This document shows positions 1 through 12,300 of a stretch of 64,000 nucleotides of DNA, piece after piece. The DNA is taken from contig OX457024.1 of NCBI GenBank assembly GCA_949752745.1, positions 47,124,490-47,188,489 on the forward strand. Direction: 5' to 3'. The notes beneath the pieces are model-generated. The model saw only the letters and a program-made list of their open reading frames with translations, was not told the origin of the DNA and ran no database searches. Every line of letters starts with the position of its first letter. The stretch's first letter is position 1. A program made the translations under genes and the position numbers. Origin of the DNA: Protula sp. h YS-2021 (lineage: Eukaryota > Annelida > Polychaeta > Sabellida > Serpulidae).

Positions 1-209
1 CTTGGGAATAACTAAATGTATATCATAAAATTAAAATGGGGGCCAACTGTGTTCCTGCGGTCTGCCAGTTTTGGAAAAATAGCAGTGCCAGTTAAGGTTT
101 TATTTGGTTGAAGGCTAGACATTGTTCTCCACAGTCTTGTTACTTTGACCGCACTTGATCACCGTTACAAATCTTGTTTTTTTTTTTAATTGTTTTTTTT
201 TTCATACAG

Positions 210-389
210 GGAGCGAGAGATAAGTCGAGAGCAGGCGTTGCGAAAAGCGGCCGAAGAACGACTTGACAAGCTGGTGGACATGTATGGCAATCCGGCCGTC
301 AATGAAGAATTAAAAGAAAGACTCCCAAGGGCGGCGAAAACAAACAATACTGTCAAGTGGCAGAAAGAACTCGATGGGCTGAACAGTTT
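210..389 (+). CDS. mipol1: mipol1 exon a (first in window)
   Basis: A T-rich tract and CAG at 207-209 precede the exon, and the donor GTGAGT starts at 390. It begins with the third base of a codon and ends with two bases of one. It encodes visible residues 1-59, a Glu/Arg/Lys-rich helix (REQALRKAAEERLDKLVDMY) likely to form coiled coil. No counterpart in vertebrate MIPOL1 was recognised. Confidence 0.75.
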
Positions 390-3300
390 GTGAGTATCGT
401 TTCTGTAATCTAATTCCGAAGAGGAAATTATGGGCTGATTTACTTTATATTGCATCCAGGGACGTTATGCACGTGTGAAGGAACCACTCAGCTAGCAATC
501 ATGGTTCTCTCGCTGTAACATATTAGAACAAGTATACCAGTGAACTGGTTAAGTCCCCCGCCGCACCTCCGTTTTTGAAATAAAACAGTTCGAGTGACCT
601 TTGCACTTGGCCGGTTTACCTCAATTGGTATGATGCTCGCTCGACAAGCGATAGGTGCGAAGTTTAGAAACAGGTTGTGGGCTTATGATTCATAAGTAAT
701 CGAAATTATACATTTTTTATAACATTTAAAAAATCTGGCAATTTTTCATTTTTTTTTAGAAAAATAAAAAATAACCACGCGTTGCACACCTCCAATATAT
801 GTTCTCTCTCTGTGCAAGAAAGAAATGAAATCACTGTATTAGTTGCTGAAATATGACGCGTACAAACTTACCACTATAAATGGTGGTTATCACACATTTT
901 CATAGCATTTAAAAAATCTGGCAATTTTTCAATTTTCGACAAAAATAAAAAACAACCACGCGTTGAACATCTCCAATGTACGCTCTCTCTGTGTGCAAGA
1001 GAAAAATAAAATCCCTTTCATAGTGACTGAGATCTAGTGTGTACAGACTTACCACTATACATAGGGGCAATTGCACAGTTTCACAACATTTCAAAAATTT
1101 GGCAGTTTTTCATTTTTTGAGAAAAATAAAAAATAACCACGCGTTGCACACCTCCAATATATGCACTCTGTCTGTGCAACAAAGAAATGAAATAACTGTG
1201 TTAGTTACTGAGATATGGCGCGTACAAACTTACCACTATAGATGGGGACAGACAGACGGACGGACACGGCCCGTTTCGTAAGTTCCCCCGGTACTCTATT
1301 ATGCCGTTAGTGATCTCGCGTAAGCTCGTCGCCATAATGCTTCTCCCGTTCGTAACGGTGACTCACGCCTATGACGTTCCTGTCAACCTTGTGGTATTTT
1401 ACATGCTGTTGCAGAACCGATTTTATTTTTTCCGTCTTTATGAAATAGTGCATTACTTTATTTAAGTATTTTGTAATGCCTGTTTCACAACATAGGTTAT
1501 CTAATGATAATTAAAGTTGGCAACTCATGGCTTTGCTGTGTAGCTGATGTAGGAAGCTTGGCGTTGCAGGAGGAGGGGGAGGGCGGCGAGTACCGACAGT
1601 CTCGACTTCCTTGAAGAAGATGAAGTGAGATCTTCCAAGTCCAGGAGTAAAAGTGCTGGTAAGCTTATCTTTCTATCAAGTGCTATCACTTTGAAATTTG
1701 GCAGGAATTTTCCTGTTTCTCTGCCAGGTGTGTACTGTATTTGGCGTTGTGGCCAAAATTGGCTTAAATATTGGCGAAGAAAAGAAACAACTTTCAGGAA
1801 AAAAATCACAAATAGCTATTACTGGAAAGCTCCTCCACTAAGGGTAAGTTGTGAGGAGGAGTTTGTCTTTGGGGTAGCGCGCGATTAGGAATTGAGAGGT
1901 CCTAAGTTTAAGTCCCAAACAAAGCATTTTTTCAACAGGTAAATTTAGTAAAAACACAATCAATGCTGCTCGTCCCACAGATCCGGGTCCGATTGCTTTT
2001 AAATTTGAAAGGACTATTCCCAAGGAGGTCTTCTAACAGCTCCATGTTTGTCTCCTATCACTTTTTAGTTGGTTCGCTTTCTAGGCTTGGCGGCATGGAG
2101 TCTACGGACATCATGTTAATGTTTACACCTTTTTGTGCAGATTTACAATGTCAAGCTGTCATTGCTGACTGGCTACCGCCTGTGTGTATTCATTTTGTAC
2201 GAGACATTTGGGGGGGGGGGAGGGGATTGGGCTGTTTATTCCGATCGTTTATGAAGAAACGAACACTGCTACATTTTGCAGATGGTCGAAGACGGGCGAG
2301 GGGAAGGCGGTACGATTCCGACGGAGAGAGCGAGGCCGAACCCCACAGCCGGCGCTCAGGTCATCCGCCGTTTGCCTCGCCTTGGGATTACCGCGCTCCC
2401 ACGGCCACCCAGTACGCCGTGCCACCCTACCCGGCTTACTATCCACCGCCAGCCGTGGTGCTCCACCCGCAGGTTTGTACGTCACCTCCTGAAAGAATAG
2501 TGCCTCCATCAATTCAGTATGTTATAAACGGGATTATTTCACAGCAGACTTGTTTTTGAATAGCTGTTTTTGAAACGTGGAGTAATTTGTTATCCCAGCG
2601 AAAGACATTTGGGGTGTTCGACAGTCTGTTGTCCTTTTGAAAGGAATTTTTAAGGTTCTACGAAATTTTTATTCTTGCTGATCACTTAAAAAGTTGGTGT
2701 TTTGACAATTTTACTATTAGCTCCGGTATTCACAAAAGTTAACCGTGCAATTAACTGTATTCCTACAAGCGAAAATCGGTTGAGCTAGCCGTATCACGCA
2801 AACAATTTTAGGGGGATTTCTCTTTGTTAAACAGGGCAAATTTATTCAAATTTATTAATGTACTTTTGGATGTTCTGGTTGCCAACGGGACAGTTAACAG
2901 AATCAGTTAACTGTACAGTGAACGTTTGTGAATACGGCCACAGGTGTTTATAATTCACTAAAACTTCCCGAGCAGTTTTTGTTTGACGAAATCTATGTGA
3001 AGGCTTCTAACAGGATCATGATGTATTCATTCACGAAATCCTCGAGAAAAATTACACCAAGAGGGATGAGTTTGTTATTGAAATTCCAGGTATTGCTCGG
3101 AGCGGCCGCGACCCAACAACCGGGTGTCGTCCCACAGACGAATGCACAGCCGCAAGCGCAGCAGCTGTCAGGTAAACACGCTAACGTCTCGGGTCTCATT
3201 TTGGCAGCTGTGTTTTCAGTGGTCAATTAACTGTTTAGTATTTTCGTGTCCAAAACATTCGATAAAATTGTCCTCTGGGTGTGAGAAAAAAATGTTATTT

Positions 3301-6300
3301 TTGTAAAGTAAAACTATAAACGGATAAAAAATATAAATAAAAGGAAAGGAAAAAGATGTTGATGTGCGTTGTACGATAACGTGGTAACGTTGTCTCTTGG
3401 TTGTGATGTTTTATATAGGAACTGCCGATGCCGAGACGGAGACCAGTACGGTAAGAGCTATTTGGTAGAAACTACTGGTATTGAAATCCATTGACCGAAG
3501 AACTGAAATGATTTTGGCAAAATTTCGAAAAGTACAAATTTAATTTGGGCCGCATCAATAAATTTCCCTAAGTCATTTACAGAACATTCTGGCAACTAAA
3601 ACGAAGAATTATTGCCGTACGTTTAGGGCAAAAGCTCGTCCTGCACTCCTATCACACAGACACATATTCTATACCCAACAATTGGAATATGTTTTCTGGC
3701 CCGTTTCAAAGGAGGCTAACAAGACAGGCCCGAGTGCGCTCATTGCTAGTGTGCATGCTGAAATAGAAGAAAAAGCCAAGGTGAAGGAGCTGAATCGACG
3801 CGTGGCCATGCTGCTGACCGAGCTCGATGCAGCCAAGGACCTCAGCGAAAAGGTACTCCTTCCTACCAACACTAACAGTGCCAGTAGTGGGTTTCTCCAG
3901 GCAGGTCCAAATGTTGAAGTGTATTTGTGAGCTTTCTCAATAATATTTTCAAATGATGTGCCTATTCTCGGCAGCTACATAAAACTCTACCTTCAAGATA
4001 CCTTTGTGCAAATTACACGTTATTCGGTGTTATCTCTTAAAGCATCTTTTTGGGATTTTTTTCACATGTGTCGCTTTCTATATTTAACAGTGGTTTCCCA
4101 TGAGAAATATACGGGACTGCTTTCTGGTTTTAGCTACAGACGAAGCTCAGTGAGGCAGAAAAACGTGTTGAGGAGGCAAAGATTCAACAGCAGATACAAC
4201 AAGCCGAGATGGAGGCTCAGCATACGGGCAAAATCACAGGTACGCAACCGGCGCCAACTCACTCAGGTTACAGGTGAGCCTCAGGCGCTCACCCACATAA
4301 CAGGCACGTGCAAGGCGCTAACAGACTCACGCCACAGACACATGTCAGGGCTAGCTCACTCATATCACAGGCACGTGTCAGGCGCCAACTCATTCAGGTC
4401 ACAGGTGAGCCTCAGGCGCTAACTCATATCCCAGGCACGTGCCTGGCGCTAGCTGACTCACGTCACAGACACATGTTAAGGCTAGTTCACCCACATCACA
4501 GGCACGTGTCCGGCGCCAACTCACTCAGGTCACAGGTGAGCCTCAGGCGCTCACCCACATCACAGGCACGTGCCTAGCGCTAACTGACTGACGTCACAGA
4601 CACATGTCAGGGCTAGCTCAGTCACATCACAGGCACGTGCCAGGCGCTAGCTGACTCACGTCACAGACACATGTCAGGGCTAGCTCACTCATATCACAGG
4701 CACGTGTCACACGTACGAGCACACGCTGATTCGCATCGATCTACTTAACGCATCGATGTACATACGAAATGCCCTAAACTGTATTCAGAGGCAAATTGTA
4801 TCTGAAATATGAATATTTATTTAAGAAATAAAGGTCTATTCAACAGATAATACTTATTTTTAAATTTAATTAAAATTAAAAGGGAACTAAATTTTTGAAA
4901 AGTAAGGTGGTCTGTCCGTTGCTCGAAGCTCGGCTACTCTGATCAGTAAGACTGAAAAAAGTCTCTGTCGATCTGCAAGACACCAGTTCACAACATTTCA
5001 GAGCTGACTCTGAGGCAGTTGCGCGATGAAGCTAAATATAGCAAAATTGTACAGTTTTTAAAGAAATCACCTGTACAAATAAGTCTTGCTATGTTTATTT
5101 TCTTATTTTAGAATTTTAGTTCACGCTGTATTTTAAAAGCTTCTACTTTTTTTCTAATCATTAACATATATTAATACAATGTAACCCGCTAAGGGTCGGC
5201 CGTGTCGTTAAACAAATCATATAACTAACTGACCGTTACTATTGTTGTGTGCTGTCATTTTACCGTCACCATTGTTGTGTGTCATGCAGCGCTGGTTGAG
5301 GAGATCTACGCGGCGCAGAAACAGCGTGACGAGGCGATGCTTAACAGGCTACGCACGGCGAATGGGGAGAGGGACGAGGCACTGCTCAAGCTACAACACC
5401 TGCAGGACAACCTCGATGAGTACGCGCTGTAGTGTTTGCTTGTCCCTGTTGTCATAATAGTAATGCTAACTATTGGCTGCACTTAGCGCGGTGTTTGGTA
5501 AATAGTGTCCGTCAGATGTTTCTAACATTTGGTAAACATGGACGGTCAAATATCAAATCAGTTTCCTCACTTTCTTAAGTTTAAAAAAGAGAAAGTCACG
5601 GGTAATTTAATAGCATTTGCCTTGGACTCCTGGTACGCTGTGCGTTGAAATACGTCAATTAATTCACAAACCCAAGAAGAACAAAAGGGTGCATAGGTCG
5701 TGTTGTTTAAATGATGTGACTGATGTTTGTAGGCTTGACGTCGAGAATATGACAGAGGGCGCGGTAAGTGTGCTACACGTAGCCACCATGTCACATGATT
5801 TTTAGGCAGTGTTCCAAAACAACGCCTTCCATAAATGTATTCCTCAAACTGTCGTATAAATACATGTGGTGATTGTGAAATTATTTTTGACGATGAAGTA
5901 TGTTGAAAAAAGAATTTTTTTGTAAAATAGACTTTTCCTTACTATCTCAAGTTTGAAAGTTTAGTAGATGTAATATTATTTTATTTTTGCACACTCATTG
6001 TGAGAAAAGGCGGCATTGGCTCTTGGCAATAGTAACATGATGATTCTAACTAATGTGCACTGCATTTTCTGTCCTGGATCACATGTGCGTGTTCTGATTG
6101 GTCAGGACATGGCGGGCTTACTGCAAGGCTTGCGCCAGGCCGTCACGTGTGAAGAGATAGGTACCGGTGGCAAGGCGCTCGTCAACGCGCTAAATTCGGC
6201 GCTTCGGCGCCACCGACAGAGCAGCGCCGAGGAGATGCGTGCTGTGCTGCAGGACCGGGACAACGCCCTCTCCCAGGTAAGTACCAATCCATCCACCCCC

Positions 6301-9300
6301 AGTACATCTTCCTGTTATGATTGGGTATTTGAAAAATATCACATTACGCCCTGGAGTTAGCGTTCTTTGGTGTATTCGTATCTCTAAGCCTGGAACGGAA
6401 ACACACATATAAAACCTAAAAAAACATCTTGGCGTTTATTCCTTTGTGTTACAAGGCTCTGCCAGTAGTATGTCACTGTATGAATACACATTATATTACA
6501 TTAACTATATTAAACAGATACATGTAACAGATAAAATTATACATATATAATATGTGTGTGTATGTGTGTGTTTTTCTTCTTGTTTTTTTTTTATTTAGGT
6601 AAACGTTTAAACAAAACTTAAAACAAATGATTATGGAAATTTATGGTACACAGAGCAAGAAGTTCGAAGGCGAGATGCTTCGACTACAGCGCCAGATGAA
6701 GGACAGAGATAACCAACAGGACGAACATCATGTCATGCAGGTGCGTGTATCTGTGTGATAGCAGCGCAGGACGAGCATCATGTCATGCGGTAGCGTGTAT
6801 CTGTGTGATAGCAGTGCAGGAGGAGTATCATGTCATGCGGTAGCGTGTATCTGTGTGATAGGAGTGCGGGACGAGCATCATGTCATGCAGGTGTGTGTAT
6901 CTGTGTGATAGGAGTGCGGAACGAGCATCATGTCATGCAGGTGTGTGTATCTGTGTGATAGGAGTGCGGAACGAGCATCATGTCATGCAGGTGTGTGTAT
7001 CTGTGTGATAGGAGTGCGGAACGAGCATCATGTCATGCAGGTGTGTGTATCTGTGTGATAGCAGTGCAAGACGAGCATCATGTCATGCGGTAGCGTGTAT
7101 CTGTGTGATAACAGTGCAGGACGAGCATCGCAGGAGTGTGTGTGTGTGTGATAAGAGTGCAGGACCTGCATGATGTCATGCAGGTGCGTGTATCTGTGTA
7201 TAAGCAGTGCAGGACGAGCATCATGTCCTGCAGGAGTTTGTGTCTGTGTGATAGGTCTGCAGGACGAGCGTCATGTCATGCGGTAGCGTGTTTCTGTTTG
7301 ATAACAGTGCAGGACGAGCATCATGTCATGCAGGAGCGTGTATCTGTGTGATAGCAGTGCAGGACGAGCATCATGTCATGCAGGAGTGTGTGTCTGTGTG
7401 ATAGTAGTGCAGGACGAGCATCATGTCATGCAGGAGCGTGTGTCTGTGTGATAGCAGTGCAGGAGCAGCATGTCATGCAGTAGCGTGTATCTGTGTGATA
7501 GCAGTGCAGGACGAGCATCATGTCGTGCAGGAGTGTGTATCTGTGTGATAGTAGTGCAGGGCGAGCATCATGTCATGCAGGTGCGTGTATCTGTGTGATA
7601 GCAGTGCAGGGCGAGCATCATGTCATGCAGGTGCGTGTATCTGTGTGATAGCAGTGCAGGACGAGCATCATGTCGTGCAAGTGTGTGTATCTGTGTGATA
7701 GCAGTGCAGGACGAGCATCGCAGGAGTGTGTGTGTGTGTGATAGGAGTGCAGGGCGAGCATCATGTCATGCAAGTGTGTGTATCTGTGTGATAGCAGTGC
7801 AAGACGAGCATCATGTCATGCGGTAGCGTGTGTCTGTGTGATAGCAGTGCAGGACGAGCATCATGTCATGCGGTAGCGTGTGTCTGTGTGATAGCAGTGC
7901 AGGACGAGCATGTCATGCAGGAGTGTGTGCCTGTGTGACAGGTATACAAGATGAGCATCATGTCATGCAGGTGCAGGACGGATGCAGGACGAGCAAAACG
8001 TCATTGTTGATTATATTTCCTGGAGAGACAACGGCGAGTAATTAGAATATATTGCTCATAGCATGGTGTTGTGATAAAATACCAAGGTTTCAAATAAGGA
8101 GATTCTCTTGTTTCCTATAGTTCAAAAGATTTTCATGTTCGCACTACCAAAATCCAGCCAGCTTCGCTGCACTTACCTGGTAATAGTGACGAGTGTTTGT
8201 ATACACCATAATGTGGTAATATCAGCCTGCTGTGTGAAAAGCGCTGTTCATGAGGGCCACCAGATGTCACAGCGGTGGCCAAAAACCCCTGACAGGCTTG
8301 TATGTGGTGCGGGTGTGATTGTGCCGGTGCGATAGCGCGCAGCCGTTTAGAATTTTCACTTCAATTAACAGAGACCCCCATAAATTGCACACTTTTAATG
8401 CATAATTTTTTAATAGATTCCTACATTCGACTGGCCACCGAGTTCCATTCCCATTCTCATATTAAGGTTTTCTCGGACATTTCATTTTTTTCTGTTTGTT
8501 TGTTTGGTTTTTGTCTGGCAAATTTTAAATCATTTTTCTTGGATATAGTACCGTATTGAGAGACATTTTATATTCGTGTGACACGAGACACGATTTGCTC
8601 TGGGGCATCAAAATCACAGTCGTGAAACTCGGATTGATACAGTGGAGCTATAAAATGTACAGGATAATTTTTTTCTTACTTTTGAGAAACCCTCTGAAAC
8701 AGACGATCAGGTATTGAAATGGATTATTTCGCGTGAACATTTATCGTTTTTTGTAGTTCGAAGTTTCACTGTACCGTGAAAATAAAGAACTAAACATGAC
8801 CTCTTAATTTCCCCCACATGATTGCCTGTTGGGAGGGGTAGAGGGGGGGAAGGAGGTGAAGGGGGGTGAAGATCAGAGGCCGTGTGCTTGCGCCATCTCG
8901 CGGTGAGGATTTGTACAAGGGCTGCCTTCATTTTCTATCACCAGATGGCGACTGTGTGCTGAGAGACGTGAAAACTATTTATTCAGTACTATATATTCGT
9001 GTAGTATTGTCAAAAGATACATTGTCCTTCAAATTATTATATATTCTAAGGCTGTCTCTTAGCAGTTGATTGCGAAATAACTTGTTATGTTTATATTTCA
9101 GTGCAACATTAGTTACTGGTTAGATAAAAAGCATAAAAGTAAAAAGAATATTGGGACTATGGTGCAAATAAGAAACCAGTTAGTTTTTGGTAGACCATTT
9201 CGGGCTACCCATAAATCGAATATTCCAGAACTCGAAACTTCTTTATTATATCATTATGTGAAGTTATGAGTTCTATAAACAATTATTTGATAGGCTATTA

Positions 9301-12300
9301 AACGCTAAAGTACTACTTTTTCATTTTCTGCCTGTCAGTGAAATTTGTATTGATAAAGTATTTCTCACTCTTTGTAATGAGAAAAAAAAATGTTTTTTTT
9401 TTTTTTTCTTTGAACGGCATTCGATTTATCGGCAATTTTGAGTATTTTTTCTTTACCAGTGCTTTATATGAATTCTTTGGAATACATAAACATTAAAACG
9501 AATGTGCTTCAGTTGTGCCTCAGTCCATTCGGTTTCACATTCTGTGATATGTTACTTGGTTTGATTAATAAACACTCGTAAACGCTTTAATGACGGTGTG
9601 GGAGGATGATAAAACGTTGTCACTTGCTTGACGCTATCTAGTGTTCTTTGATGCACATCCCAGTCGTAAATAAGACGAGGTGTGGAGTGTGCTCTAGTTT
9701 CGGTGGCACTCTCTTTTCTTAGTCATAAGTTTATTACCAGGAAATTATATCTCGTAAACGGAAATGCCATTTCTTTAATTTCATAAAATTTCCATGTTTC
9801 CAATTATAGCTGAACTGGAACGCTTCTGTTCAGTTTAACAGTTTTATGCGGGTTTGATTAATAACCTTTTTTGGCAACAAGAAGAGTCTTTTCAAACTCG
9901 TGCTGGTTCCATTTGTTTCCACTGAGCTTCCTTTAAAGCAGTTCTTTGTGATGGAAGCTTGTCTTAAACATTTGTATGTTCACCACTACTACAAATTCTT
10001 ATCCGTAAAACATACAGACATGTTATGTGTACCAGGGGCAAAAACCGCAGCCATTTAAACTTGTCAGCTTGGTTTCCGGTTCTTTTTGTCCCTGGCATAT
10101 ATACTTAAAACATAAAGAGGGGAGGGTGTGATAGAAGTCTTTACGTTGTGACGTCAGCCAGCCATTGGACACATAAAAATTAAAAAAGGGACCTCCCACG
10201 CGTATGACGATATTGTAATTATATAAATATATTTTTGCGATTAGAACATATTTTGACTGAGATTTGTTGGCTTTGTGGAAAGAGATAGGGAGATCAGACT
10301 ACCAGGTGCGGCAGTCCGGGAAATCTGTAATTCGAAACTTGTGTATATTAAAAAAGGTTGTTTATTATTTATAGCTTAAACAAGTCCCTGACTTCTGGGA
10401 TGATAAATATTATTACGAAGTACAATGTGAGATTTCTTGGTCTTTTGTGGCCCCCAACTTTTTTTTTGGGGGGGGGGTGGGAGTATCAGCTTTTTTCCCC
10501 TTCGATGGGGACAGGGTGACCGAAACTACACTTTCTCGTGCAGTTGTTGTTTCGCTCCCGCCTGTTATGACTTACAAATAAGTGAATATACTCAACCGTT
10601 GTTTTAAAAAGAGATGTGGGGTGAAAAAATGTGAAACATTTTGTTAGTTTTTTAGCCCAGCCGACTTACGTCGGTGAGCTGTACCCTTCACTCATCACAT
10701 ATCCGTCGTCCGTCATGTGTGTGTGTGTGTAAACAATTTTTCAAAATGCCACACTTCCTACATTTCTCGTCGGATATTTTGAAAATTGCCAGGAATATAT
10801 CCTGGGTAGTCCTCCACACAGCCTTTTTTTCGACTTGCCCAAAATTGGCCAAAATATTCTCCAAAATTTTAGAAAACACTACTGCTTCTCTTCCTATATA
10901 TCCTGCCGAATGCGTTGAAGTTTTGCAGGATTATTCCCCTGAAGTTCCTGCAATAGGCATTGTATATTGTTTGGCTGTTTGGCAAAAATATTAGCCAGAA
11001 ATTGTCAAATTGCGAAAAAATAACAAAGAAGCAATCCATGTATATATATATATGGTCTCATGTTATATTAATTTATCTGTTTGTGGTTCAGATTTGTATG
11101 ATCTATGTTTTAAATTGTAATCATCCCTGGTGTAAATTCATATCAATATATATGGGCACATGCTTGAGCAGAATTATCTTCAAAACTTTCTTTCTTTCGC
11201 TCGTTCGTTCATCCCACAGATCCAGTCCGATTGTTCTGCTTAGCGGTGTTGCCCGTGAGGTCTTCTACCACATATAAATTTTATAAAAATTGGTAGGTTT
11301 GTCGTTTCACCTTTGTAATGTCTACGCTTTTATGGCTGGGAACAGTGTCCACGGACATTCCTGTTTTTTTACTCAAAATGTCGCAGTCAGTAATGGCTTC
11401 TGAATCAGAACGACCAACCTCTGCCTGATGCATATTATTTAAAAAATTATGTTGATCTGCTCTCTCTCACTGAAAAAAGTAAACAAACAAATGTCTGAAT
11501 TATTTATGAAAGTATAGAGACATTTCTGTGGGCTGCATAGCAGTGATACTGTTTTGATTTTAACTAAATGCGGAAATGCGATTAGTGTTTTGTTGGGTAT
11601 GATGGCACTAAACAATCATCGCTGAAGTTCCACGTGCTTTTTACCACAAGCCTGGTGTGTTAAGCCGTTTTCATTCTTTACACGTTTGTTTGCAAAAAGT
11701 GCATTTTACACACCACAATCCGTCTCGGGACTGGGACGGATATGGTCGATTTGACTTAGGAAGTTTTTTTTTGTTCGCATCTCACAACGTGTGTCCTGTT
11801 GTGAGGTTTGACGTGTTTGCTTCGTTCACATCTGTACCTTAAAACTGAAATGGAAATTTATTTGTTAACGCAGGTGAAAAAAATCACCTGTACAGGACGA
11901 AGAATTGTATTGAAATCTCTAATTAAAGAAATATTGACTGAAGAGAACAAAATCTGTAAAACACCAAAAGGTGTGTACTAACATAGACGATGAGGCTTAA
12001 GACGTAAGTTCAACCCGTCTCTTCTTTCTCTTGTAATCAGTCGGTATATTAAAGTAATTGCAAACAAGAACTTTTTAGCACAATGAAGCCCCCACAACAA
12101 TGGCCAGTTTCCTATTTCGTTTTACCGAGCTGATGGTTTATTTATTCCGCTTCTTAAGTTGCCTTTTAAAGTGGATTAGTGAGTTCGACTAACCAAACAG
12201 CCATTCAGCTATTCTGTTACCTATATATTGTTCTAGAAAAACGTTCTCATCTTCAATAACAAATTTATTTTTGCATAATTTGAGGTTTCGTTTGCATCGT

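Noticed and set aside
1963..2559. 198-codon open frame
   Set aside because: Only 2282-2472 is supported as a mipol1 exon; the rest is read-through into introns, including a repeat fragment and a G-run.
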